A stretch of DNA of 12,467 nt from Thalassiosira profunda (Eukaryota > Bacillariophyta > Thalassiosirophyceae > Thalassiosirales > Thalassiosiraceae). Each line of letters opens with the position of its first letter. The stretch's first letter is position 1. The stretch is from NCBI GenBank assembly GCA_036939355.1, contig JALLAP010001608.1, forward strand, positions 1 through 12,467. Reading direction: 5' to 3'. Position numbers and translations under genes: made by a program. Below, one piece after another: positions 1-7,446 of this stretch. Below the pieces are notes generated by a model. That model did not search any database and was not told where the DNA came from. It saw only the letters and a list, made by a program, of their open reading frames with translations.

Positions 1-476
1 GATACCACTACTCCTGCGTGCTCTACCTGAGCTCGCAGGGCGTGGACTTTGAGGGGGGCAACTTTGTGTGGAACGACCCGGCCAAGGCGGGGGAGGAAAC
101 GAACACCAAGGAGGAGCTTCAGCGCATGTCGTTGGAGGAGCAGATTCGGCGATCGGGGCGGAAACTTACCCCGTACGCCCCGCAGCGGGGCGCCGCGGTC
201 ATCTTCTCGTCAGGGTGGGAGAACATGCATGAGGTCGAGAAGATCACGTCGGGGGTGCGCTACGCGGTACCCTGCTTCTTTACCACGTGCCCCGTGCCAG
301 ACGCGGCGTACGAACAGATGCACGTGGGAAAGCCCAAGTCAGATGAGGACATTGCCGACGACTGGCTGCATCTGCTGCTGGCCCATCGGGCGGAGTCTCC
401 GATCGAATCGACGGGACGGGTGAAGGAACTGCTGATGAAGTGGCATACGATGTGCGCGCCGTTGGATCAGCATTAG
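1..476 (+). CDS. 2-oxoglutarate/Fe(II) dioxygenase, prolyl 4-hydroxylase type (5' truncated)
   Basis: The frame is open from the first complete codon (position 3, reading YHYSCVLYLS) to the TAG at 474-476, so the N-terminal part lies outside the window. The visible 157 residues are the second half of a double-stranded beta-helix oxygenase. A strand with FEGGNFVW is followed by AAVIFSSGWENMHEV. The His at 228-230 is the distal iron ligand, and the Arg at 258-260 lies exactly ten residues later, where this superfamily places the basic residue that binds the 2-oxoglutarate carboxylate. The proximal HxD iron ligands should lie just upstream. Members hydroxylate prolyl or other residues using O2 and 2-oxoglutarate, releasing succinate and CO2. 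Localisation and substrate cannot be judged without the N-terminus. The GTG at 18 is an internal Val codon, not a start. Confidence 0.85.
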   Translation, partial: YHYSCVLYLSSQGVDFEGGNFVWNDPAKAGEETNTKEELQRMSLEEQIRRSGRKLTPYAPQRGAAVIFSSGWENMHEVEKITSGVRYAVPCFFTTCPVPDAAYEQMHVGKPKSDEDIADDWLHLLLAHRAESPIESTGRVKELLMKWHTMCAPLDQH

Positions 477-1104
477 AAATGCGTCAGTGCGGGGTTACGG
501 TCTCGGGCGTGCAATATCGTTGTAAAATTGAGTAAACCTGAATGAAGAGACGATATGCTTGTAGCTCTGTAAATATCTGTTAGCTTGCCATTGAAGCAAT
601 GTTGTATCAGCCCGTAGACTCTGCCCTATGGATGCCTAGAACCCAGCGTCGTCCGGCGGTCGTCTGCCGGACAAGCTGCTCAAGCTCTGGGTATCTCGTA
701 CGTACATGGGGTACGTACCCCGCGGTGCGAAGACAAAAGATCTTTCGAAGAGCGTTGTTGCTTCTTGCTCCTCCCCACAACACCCCCTCCTCCCACGCCT
801 GCACCCTTCCGCGAAGTCAGTCATTATTTGCTCTCCGATAGTCTGTATTTATGCTGTATGCAGCCTGGTTGGGGATCGGGGAATCGGCGGGCGTTGATGA
901 TGTGTCGTGTTTTGGCCACTGCGTCATTTTTTTGTGCATATCTTGTGCTCAATAGTGGGAGGAGCGGGTTGGCGACGGCACGCCGCGCTCATTATTTATG
1001 CTGCTGATTCATTTCGTATCTCCCTTTCTCACAGAGCTCACTCAACGCGTTCTCTGCATTTTACTCCTCCATTTTATCCAGCACCTCCATCTCCCACCGA
1101 AATC
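477..1104 (+). promoter_or_regulatory. Intergenic region: 3' flank of oxygenase and promoter/leader of F-box gene
   Basis: There is no convincing gene in these 628 bases. The region must hold the 3' UTR of the oxygenase and the promoter of the F-box/LRR gene. Visible elements are a perfect hairpin (GTCCGGC at 651-657 and GCCGGAC at 666-672), a perfect 14-bp palindrome at 708-721, a TATA-like TTATTTATG at 992-1000, and a long CT-rich leader (about 1019-1100) ending at the ATG in AATCATGA. A TCATTTCG string at 1008-1015 resembles stramenopile initiator sequences. The core-promoter calls are pattern matches only. Confidence 0.4.
708..721. repeat. Perfect 14-bp palindrome GGGGTACGTACCCC
   Basis: The 14 bases equal their own reverse complement. 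They contain the octamer GTACGTAC (711-718), which also occurs at 698-705, thirteen bases upstream. The core TACGTA is the ACGT 'A-box' type sequence bound by many bZIP factors. It lies about 390 bp upstream of the F-box gene start. Binding is an inference. Confidence 0.6.
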
Positions 1105-2613
1105 ATGAACCGCATCCTGAAAAAAGCGAAGGGCGTGTTGACGTTCTCACGCGTCACCATTTTATTGCTCGTCTCCGTAGTTCAGATATCTATGGCGCTC
1201 CTCCGAGAGTTTCTGCCAATCATCATGGACCAGCTCCGGGGAAAGCTGCGGGGATTTGTTGAAGGATACAAGAGACGGCGCACTGCCGACCCTAGCGTGC
1301 TGGGCGTCGACGTCCTGCCCGAAATCTTCGGGTTTCTCGATTACCGCGATATCCTCAAGGCGCGGGTCTGTCGGAAGTGGAAGGAGGCCGCCACCCTCAC
1401 GCTCGTCCCGCCCTCGGACGAGTGGAGGTGCATCCTGAAGGGCAGTCCGAACAACGTCGATATGCCTCAGTTCAGCGTTACGAGCCCGGCCAAGTACGCA
1501 GCGTTGTCGCGCATGAGGGAGATTCTTCCGGGCCTGCAGCAGATTTACCTGGGGGAATTCTTCCTCGATGCTAAAGATGTCAATGCGATGATCATGGGAG
1601 TCCCCGATTGGGCCGTGTTGCAGTGTGATGGCGAAAGGAACAGAAGATACCTTGCCGGGGAGGAGCCACGGCCGCGCCTAGCTGACAGGGAATTGCTCCG
1701 ACCGACCACGAGATATGATGTGAGCATCGTCGCGGACTTTCGGCATTTGCGTCGCCTCCATATCGAGGGCGCTGAGTTGAACGGAAGGTATCCCTGCCTG
1801 TTCGGTTTTGCGGAACTCCGGGAGCTGCGCATCAAAGACTGCAGCGACCTCAAATGGGACCTCGGCATGCTCGCTGGAATGCCGAGGCTTGAAGTGCTGG
1901 AGAGCACTCGTGTTGGAACAGCTCTGGGCGGCAATCTGCAGGATTTGGGAGTGCTGAAGAGCACGCTCCGCGAGCTGATTGTGGGCAGTAGCGAAATTCG
2001 GGGCGACGTGATGGATCTGGCAGACTTTCCTGAGCTCACAGTGTTGGACCTTGGGCGATCGGCGAATGTGGCCGTGGATCTGACGATGATACGAGCGACG
2101 CATTTTCCAAAGGTGGAGAAGCTTTTCTTGCCGGGAGGATTTGATCGCATCGCCAACGTCTCTTCTGTCATTGGCGCGCTTCATTCCCTCGCTAAGAGGA
2201 AGACTTGTCCTTGCATGGCCCGGGTGCAGCTCTCGAACGATTCGCTTGATCGTTACGCTGGCGGCGGCTGGGCGTCGCCCCCATTCAGCTTGGAGGTGGT
2301 CAAAGCTGGAACTCGCCTGGGCTGGAGGTGGACCAATCTCGACGACCACCGCCCGGACAGCTGCGAAATCAATTGGTTGGATTCGGCGCCCGTGGAGGGC
2401 ACCGAGGAATACGCGGAGTACGCGAAAGGGCTTGAGGAGATGAAGGAGTCGGTGAAATTCTACACAGGCTTGTTCGCACCGCCCACGGAAGCGGAGTATC
2501 GCCAGCTGTGTAGGGATGCCGAGGAGAGGCGGATTCAAGAGAATCGAGAGTTTCATGCGGCTCTCGAAAGCACTGGTCTTTTTACATCGGTGCCAGCCTA
2601 TCCTGGGGAATAG
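1105..2613 (+). CDS. F-box / leucine-rich-repeat protein with N-terminal hydrophobic segment
   Basis: Single-exon gene of 502 residues. The ATG at 1105 has A at -3 and follows a CT-rich leader. The frame stays open about 200 bp further upstream but looks non-coding there. Residues about 17-40 (VTILLLVSVVQISMALL and following) could form one membrane helix, followed by a basic stretch (KRRRT). An F-box-like motif spans about 66-100 (VLPEIFGFLDYRDILKARVC, then RKWKEAATL). F-box proteins typically link substrates to SCF ubiquitin ligases through Skp1. Irregular leucine-rich repeats follow at about 210-360 (LRELRI, LEVLES, LTVLDLG, with GRYPCLFGF and LKWDLGMLAGMP). I recall this arrangement, including the C-terminal INWLD segment, from a large diatom family, but could not search. 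An in-frame ATG at 1225 would remove the hydrophobic segment. The target is unknown. Confidence 0.75.
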   Translation: MNRILKKAKGVLTFSRVTILLLVSVVQISMALLREFLPIIMDQLRGKLRGFVEGYKRRRTADPSVLGVDVLPEIFGFLDYRDILKARVCRKWKEAATLTLVPPSDEWRCILKGSPNNVDMPQFSVTSPAKYAALSRMREILPGLQQIYLGEFFLDAKDVNAMIMGVPDWAVLQCDGERNRRYLAGEEPRPRLADRELLRPTTRYDVSIVADFRHLRRLHIEGAELNGRYPCLFGFAELRELRIKDCSDLKWDLGMLAGMPRLEVLESTRVGTALGGNLQDLGVLKSTLRELIVGSSEIRGDVMDLADFPELTVLDLGRSANVAVDLTMIRATHFPKVEKLFLPGGFDRIANVSSVIGALHSLAKRKTCPCMARVQLSNDSLDRYAGGGWASPPFSLEVVKAGTRLGWRWTNLDDHRPDSCEINWLDSAPVEGTEEYAEYAKGLEEMKESVKFYTGLFAPPTEAEYRQLCRDAEERRIQENREFHAALESTGLFTSVPAYPGE

Positions 2614-2730
2614 GAAGAGGAAGCTCGAGAAAAGAAGGCGCAATTCATATGATCTCGACAGCAGATCCCTCATTCGCAGAAGTGCTTGGACTCCGAGCTT
2701 CGGTGTGCTGTGCTGAATCCATCATGAAAA

Positions 2731-2736
2731 AATAAA
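2731..2736 (+). terminator. AATAAA polyadenylation signal of the F-box gene
   Basis: A canonical AATAAA hexamer lies 118 bases after the F-box stop codon and about 47 bases before the convergent dehydrogenase stop codon. The 169-bp gap between the two stop codons must contain both 3' ends, so transcripts may overlap. I saw no AATAAA on the opposite strand for the dehydrogenase. Confidence 0.65.
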
Positions 2737-2782
2737 GTCCACGCTTGTATGCTATGCTGCCCATACTGCCCTTACACACGCA

Positions 2783-3951
2783 TCATCGTTGGTACGTCCA
2801 CGGCATCTCGCCCTCCTCGTAAAAGTGCAGCCCCGAATCAGCTTCTTCTCCCTCCTCGTCCCGTTCCATCAGCGCCAGTAAGTACGGAGTGTATGCCCCG
2901 TCTGCCGGATCAACCGTGCCCTGATTGTCATTTTGATCGGTGCGGCAGTACCCAGGGTCGGCGGAATTAATCATCATCTCCGGATATTCCCTCGCAAGGA
3001 TCCGCGTCAAAGCGATGATGCCCAGCTTGCTCACGCCGTATCCTGTGTTCGGCCATCCCTTTTGGGCGTGCGTCCCGCCCTCGACGTCCGAAACGAATTG
3101 CTGCATCAATTCTGACAGCCGGGGAATTGTGAGGTCGTCCGACGTGAATTCGTCCGCCAATTCCTGGGAGCGGAGGATCGTCAGCCGTCCCGCCGCGCTG
3201 GCTACGTTGATGATTCTCGGCGACTCCGCCTTCTTCAACATTGGAAGAAATGCCTCCGTCACGCCTAGGGTGCCAAAATAGTTCGTCCTGATTGTGATGC
3301 CCGCCTGCTTCTCAAACGGTGTGTATTCAACTCTCCCATACAACGTCGGGTCGTTGAAACAAACGGCGGCGTTGTTCACCAGCACGTCCAGCACGCCACC
3401 GTACTCCTTCTCCACCCATTTCGCCGCTCCAGCTATTGAATCGGCATCGTCGAGGTCCAACGGCACCGGCAGGATGACGGCGTCGCATAAGTACTCGCCA
3501 TTCTCGCGGCGGAGGTCCTTCGCTGCTTTTCTTCCCAGCTCGACGTCCCGGCAGGCGATGAGGGCTGTGAAGTCCGGCTCCGTGCCGATGCGCCGGGCGA
3601 TCTCCTTTCCGATGCCCTTGTTGCCGCCTGCCGTGATGCGATGAGGAATATATCTGATATGAGCCATCACGATTCGACATTGCAACAACTAAGTTCTCAG
3701 CACACATCGGCAGCCACCGATGAGCCATTTATTGCAAATTATTGCACACATCACATTGCAACTCATGCACACATCACCACTGCAGCCACAGGGCCCTCAC
3801 GATTCGGCATTGCAATTGCACACACATCATGTGAGCATAACTCACCCGTGATTAGTGCGAGCTTCTTGCTCGCCGAGAATGCGGCCGCGGCGGGGACCAT
3901 TAGGGCTAGGAGGAGGCACGCGGCCGTGCCGACGACGAAGCGCCGCGCCAT
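2783..3951 (-). CDS. CBR1-like short-chain dehydrogenase/reductase with signal peptide (two exons)
   Basis: I join exon 1 (3951-3846, 106 nt) to exon 2 (3627-2783, 845 nt), giving 316 residues. Exon 1 encodes MARRFVVGTA, a hydrophobic Leu/Ala core and AAAAFSASKK, a signal peptide with the A-F cleavage signature, followed at once by LALITG. The splice restores TGGNKGIG (35-42), the NADP-binding motif. Other landmarks are NNAA (120-123), Ser179 in NVASAAG, Tyr232 and Lys236 in YGVSK, and DPGYCRTD (259-266). The long insert before YGVSK, with GWPNTGYGVSK, is typical of monomeric carbonyl reductases (CBR1/SDR21C). These reduce carbonyls with NADPH; the substrate is unknown. The protein is probably secreted or taken to the plastid or periplastid space, but only about five residues separate F25 from the Rossmann fold. 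Without the upstream exon the glycine motif is garbled (HRITAGGNK). Confidence 0.88.
3628..3845 (-). other. Intron (218 nt) in the dehydrogenase gene
   Basis: On the minus strand the donor is G|GTGAGT (3845-3840) and the acceptor is GGCAG|GC (ending 3628). It is phase 1. Joining gives ACG GGC GGC AAC AAG, completing the TGGNKGIG nucleotide-binding motif exactly. The intron is three times longer than the 73-nt introns nearby and holds direct repeats and four TTGCAA palindromes. Confidence 0.88.
3661..3815. repeat. Imperfect 25-bp direct repeat plus CACACATC repeats inside the intron
   Basis: Positions 3661-3685 and 3791-3815 match at 22 of 25 bases, with a shared core of TCACGATTCG(A/G)CATTGCAA and an offset of 130 bp. 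Between them CACACATC recurs (near 3701, 3746 and 3768), with TTGCAA at 3680, 3732, 3756 and 3810. The segment looks as if it grew by partial internal duplication. I see no transposon ends. Confidence 0.7.
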
Positions 3952-4182
3952 GCCTCTCTAGAGGGGGTGATGGCTTGGTGATGTGTGCGCGCCGGCCCGG
4001 CGCCGCTGTGGAGGGGAGGGATCGCTACTCGTACATCATCTTCTGCGTACAGTACGTATTTTTATCTACGTAAGATACCTCCCTGCCTCCCCACACCACC
4101 CATCACCCATCACATCCAAGTGGAGGGCTGCCGCCGACGCTAGTACTGCCCGACTCTCCCTCTGGCCTTGTCCTGCCTCACG
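3952..4182. promoter_or_regulatory. Divergent promoter between dehydrogenase and SET-domain genes
   Basis: Only 231 bp separate the two start codons, so both promoters must share this space. It contains a 15-bp inverted repeat (GCGCCGG at 3989-3995, CCGGCGC at 3997-4003), two TACGTA palindromes (4053-4058 and 4067-4072) and a TATA-like run TATTTTTATC (4057-4066) between them. A CT- and CA-rich leader precedes the SET gene ATG. Confidence 0.55.
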
Positions 4183-5271
4183 ATGGCCAAAGCGGCAATC
4201 TTGATCGCAGCCACCGCGGCGAGCGGCCTCATCCACGCCGCTGGCGCGTTCACGGCCGCTCCTGCACCGACGACCTCTTGTCGGCGTTGCAACCACCTCC
4301 TTCCTCTGCGCGCGTCGTCCTCGACCGCGACAAACAATATACTCGACGGCATCACGCTCAGCGACAAGCTCGAGCTGCGTGATCCCATCCCGGACGAGCG
4401 GGGCAAGGGCGGAGTCAGCGTCAGCGGCGATGTTGCCGCGCTGGAGGTTTTGGCAAGGATTCCGCGCCACCTCGTCGTCTCTACATCCGACATGCCCCCC
4501 CGCGCGCATGAGGCCGTGTCCCACGCTAGGAACAACACGTGGGCGACGGACCTGACGGCCGCAACGCTGGCGGCCCTGCATCCAACCGAGGACGAACTCT
4601 CTGCACCCGGTGCCCAAGCCAAGCAGGCGTGGATTGCGTCTTGGCTCGCCGGCGGATGGGGGAGCGCAACCGACCTCGGAGCGGACATTTTTGCGGACGT
4701 GGTGGGAACCTTACTAGCCACCGGATCCGACAACGACGAGAACATATACGCCAAGTTCCGCATGCCGTGTCACCCGGCAACGTTCAAAGCGTCGATGGGA
4801 CTGGAATTTCTGACGAAGTGCTCGGCCGAGGAGGCCCGTCGCTCGTTGGCCGCCAGGGGATTTGCGTATCGCAGTATGCGGGACGCGCTGCAGGAGCTGG
4901 TGCTGGAGTCAACAGAACGCCCGGAGAAGAAGGGGACCAAACGAGACAAGCGCTGCTGGGACGTGGCGGACGTACTCGATCGGGTGCTGGCGCGGGCCAC
5001 ACAGCTCGGCGAGGAGGGCGGCGGGGATGTGGCCATTGTCCCCATTTACGAGCGATTGGCCCATTCTCTGGAGGCCAACGCCAAGCTGGTATCAATGGAG
5101 GAGGAAGTCTTGCTTGTGGCCACGAGGGACATTGCCGGCGGGGAAGCCGTGACGAGAGATTATGTTACGGCGCCGATGCTGGAGAATGAAACGGCCGCGG
5201 AGGGGTCGGCGCTGCGTTTGTTGTTGCAGTTTGGGCTTCCTCCGAGCGCGTGGCCAAAGAGCGAAGAGTGA
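4183..5271 (+). CDS. SET-domain-like protein, probably plastid-targeted
   Basis: Single exon, 362 residues from the ATG at 4183. The in-frame TTG at 4168 is not a start. Residues 1-22 form a signal peptide ending AAGAF|TAAPAP, close to the ASAFAP signature of diatom plastid precursors. A Ser/Thr/Arg-rich stretch to about 52 would be the transit peptide. The rest fits a split SET domain of the Rubisco LSMT/SETD3 class: LSDKLELRDP (59-68), LARIPRHLVV (90-99), a variable insert, then VPIYERLAHS (286-295), NAKLV, RDIAGGEAVTRDY (315-327) and LLLQFG (346-351). Such enzymes methylate lysine or histidine using S-adenosylmethionine. The usual NHSxxxN motif reads AHSLEAN (293-299), so its first Asn is missing. 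The protein ends just after the SET core, without the C-terminal substrate-binding domain of LSMT. It may be active or a degenerate relative; the family call is moderate. Confidence 0.65.
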   Translation: MAKAAILIAATAASGLIHAAGAFTAAPAPTTSCRRCNHLLPLRASSSTATNNILDGITLSDKLELRDPIPDERGKGGVSVSGDVAALEVLARIPRHLVVSTSDMPPRAHEAVSHARNNTWATDLTAATLAALHPTEDELSAPGAQAKQAWIASWLAGGWGSATDLGADIFADVVGTLLATGSDNDENIYAKFRMPCHPATFKASMGLEFLTKCSAEEARRSLAARGFAYRSMRDALQELVLESTERPEKKGTKRDKRCWDVADVLDRVLARATQLGEEGGGDVAIVPIYERLAHSLEANAKLVSMEEEVLLVATRDIAGGEAVTRDYVTAPMLENETAAEGSALRLLLQFGLPPSAWPKSEE

Positions 5272-5481
5272 TTTTACAAGAAGCAATCGAGCAAGATGGA
5301 CTGCATACTCATTTAGGCTTGAATTGTTGCCCTACCCACACACTCCTGTCCACATTATCACATCCAACAAAGACATCCATTTATGAGCACAAAATTGCCG
5401 TAACATCCCATTGCAACCAGTATCACATCCCGCTAGCATTTGTTCATACTTTCTCCAGCGATAAGCATCCACTTCTTCACT
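5272..5481. other. Convergent intergenic gap (3' ends of SET and NTF2-like genes)
   Basis: These 210 bp separate two stop codons on opposite strands and must contain both 3' UTRs. The sequence is AT- and CA-rich (repeated CACATC/ACATCC words, one TTGCAA at 5411-5416). No gene, hairpin terminator or AATAAA is visible. Confidence 0.5.
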
Positions 5482-7039
5482 TCACACCTCTTTTGTCTCA
5501 GGAGCGGTACTGTCGTCGCTGAAATACCCCTCTCCCTTCGACGCATCCCCGCCCGGCGTTGCGGCCGATTGCTCCTCCTTCGCCGGCTCTGCCGCATCCT
5601 CCTCGGCAACGTCCTCCCCTCCCACGGCCTCTGCGGTGGCCTCGGCGTCCGTGTCCTCTTCGTCTCCTTCGTCGGGGTGCTGATGCTTGTGCATCTCCTC
5701 CTCGATCTTCGTTTTGACGATGTTTCCCACTGCCAGGGCCGCATTCAGGGTCATTTTGCCAATGTCCTCGGCCGCCTACGGAGAGAAACGGAAAGCATTC
5801 GTGAGACGAATCAGAAAGAAAGCGTACTCCCAGAACTAGCAAGCTCACCTTGTTCACGTTCTTCCCGGCCGGACTCCGCGCCGCGACCGCAATGCTCTCC
5901 TTCAAATGGATCGCCCCCTTCCGAATCCACTCCGTCACCTCCTGCGTCTTGTGCACGGCCCGATTGTCGAACGTGGGACAGTAGCTCAGCAACCTCCCGT
6001 CGGCGTCCGTCTCGAACACGTCGATGATCGTCATGGTGACCAGATCCCCAAAATCGAAGTCCGTGTCGGGCTTGGCCGCGCTCTCCTCCATGCTCTCGGA
6101 GGGCTTGAAGTCGCCGGGAACAGCGAACGTGCTCGCCGGGCTGAATTTGTTCATCCACCGCCACACCACGCGGTGGGCGCCCGTGACGCGATATCTGCCG
6201 CCGGAAATGCGCATGACCGTCAATCCCGGGGGATCGATGACGTTCATGTGATCGCCCTCGGGCATGAGCGCCAGCCACCGGAGGAAGAGTTGGGACAGGC
6301 CGATGATCCCCGCGGCCGCCTCGAGCTCGATGCCGGTGACCCGCTCCATGCCGAAGAGCTGCGAGGCCGTCAGCGCCTGGGGCAGCACCACCTCGGCGTC
6401 GGAGGCGAAGATCTGCAGCGGCAACGGGGGGATGAGTTTCTCCTGGTCCTTAAACTTGGACGCCTCCTCCTCCTCCTCTTCCGCCGCCCCGGCCGTCCCG
6501 TCCTCCGTCGCCACCTCGTCCTTCCGCTCCTCTGCCGCCGTGTTCCGACTCTGCTCGTCGAACTCGCTCTCAAACGACTTGATCCCGTTCCCCTCGGCGC
6601 CCTCCGGCTTGGACGGGTCGAGGCCGCGGTCGATCTTCGACTGCCACTCCATCGCGTCCGCGAAGAGCTCGTGGTGGCTCAGCAGGTGGAGCAGCTTGCG
6701 GTGCATCTCGTGGACGGTCGCGGTGGCGTCGGCGGCGCCCTGGTAGTCGGCGAGGGAGGCCGGCAGGGCCTCCTCCGGGAACATGTCGTACTCCGCGGTC
6801 GCGTTCTCGCCGTAGTAGCTCTCTTCTGCTCCACCCGCGGGTTGCGCTAGGGGCGGAAGCTCCTCTCGCGATCGCTGGCTGGCGTGGCCCTTGCCCCCGG
6901 TTGGCGGCGTGGGAGTCGCGGCCTCCATCATCGCGTCGGTGTCCATGCTGTACGCGAGGCTCGCCTCTCCGCCCGACGGTGAGGCCTGGATGGCCGGCGG
7001 GCCGGAAGGCGCCCCGGATTCCATTGTGAATTCCGGCAT
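5482..7039 (-). CDS. Probable NTF2/SnoaL-like domain protein with acidic C-terminus (two exons)
   Basis: I join exon 1 (7039-5849, 397 codons) to exon 2 (5775-5482), giving 494 residues. The ATG at 7039 (A at -3) follows an open frame that has no earlier ATG; an ATG at 7024 is an alternative. Residues 1-110 are low-complexity, rich in Pro, Ala, Gly and Glu. A helical segment follows (HEMHRKLLHLLSHHELFADA, 110-129), then a charged linker with a run of Glu (187-192). The folded core is about 205-375. Its second half (WRWMNKF, DLVTMTIIDVFE, DGRLLSYCPTFDNR) resembles the curved sheet of NTF2/SnoaL-like folds, where such proteins bind small ligands or partners. The C-terminus has an amphipathic stretch (MTLNAALAVGNIVKTKIEEE) and then a strongly acidic tail (DEGDEEDTD and more). 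No targeting signal is visible. The fold is inferred by eye and the function is unknown. Confidence 0.6.
5776..5848 (-). other. Intron (73 nt) in the NTF2-like gene
   Basis: On the minus strand AAG|GTGAGC (donor at 5848) leads to a pyrimidine-rich stretch and CCGTAG|GCG (acceptor ending 5776). It is phase 0. Without removal the frame runs into an Arg/Gly-rich out-of-frame translation of the same acidic-tail DNA. With removal the tail reads AAEDIGKMTLN and then Glu/Asp-rich sequence. Confidence 0.88.
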
Positions 7040-7446
7040 TGTTGTTCCTACTATTGTACACGTCTTGAATTGTGATCGACGGGTCTGACTTTGCAATCAA
7101 AGGGGTGAGGAGGGGCGGGTTCATTGCTTCTTCATGGCAGCGTTGGCATTGGGATTGGACGTGCATCAAAATTTCGCTCCATCTTTTGCCAAAATTGTCC
7201 AATGACGATCCTAGATAATTTGCGTACGTAGATGGAAGGGTATGTAGGTAGCGTCACCAAAGGTCACCAAGCTTTCTCCTCCAGCCTTCCAGACAACAGT
7301 CTCGCTTGAGAGCTCTCCGCTCTCTGTGTCCTTTCCGCTCCAGCGCAGCTTGCCTCCAAATTGCAACGAGGCGCAGATATTACCAATTATTATGTAAAAA
7401 GCAACGTTTGAGGAGGGCAGAAGCGGAAGGCTAGGTATCTATTGAG
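7040..7446 (-). promoter_or_regulatory. Intergenic region: promoter of NTF2-like gene and 3' flank of HSF gene
   Basis: No gene is seen in these 407 bp. It should carry the leader and promoter of the NTF2-like gene and the 3' UTR of the upstream HSF gene, both on the minus strand. Visible elements are GTCACCAA twice with exactly 10 bp spacing (7253-7260, 7263-7270), one TACGTA (7225-7230) and TTGCAA at 7091-7096 and 7361-7366. A minus-strand open frame starting at 7202 begins at TTG, lies in a different frame from the gene and has no splice donor joining it. Confidence 0.4.
7253..7270. repeat. Helically phased direct repeat of GTCACCAA
   Basis: Two identical octamers start ten bases apart, placing them on the same face of the DNA about 215-230 bp upstream of the NTF2-like start codon. 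The arrangement suits a dimeric or cooperative activator site. The factor is unknown. Confidence 0.4.

Noticed and set aside
599..897. Small open frames upstream of the F-box gene
   Set aside because: Low-complexity Ser/Arg/Pro translations with no motif, overlapping one another on both strands in a promoter-like region.
1678..2673. 331-residue open frame antisense to the F-box/LRR gene (also 1545-2171)
   Set aside because: It lies wholly opposite a gene with recognisable F-box and LRR motifs, has no motif of its own, and is expected in GC-rich coding DNA.
4066..4763. Minus-strand frames opposite the SET gene and its promoter
   Set aside because: They cross the divergent promoter and lack motifs; the plus strand encodes a presequence and SET-like motifs.
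5906..6850. 314-residue plus-strand frame opposite the NTF2-like gene
   Set aside because: Arg/His/Gly-rich shadow translation without domain signals; the minus-strand frame has a supported intron and a compositionally normal protein.
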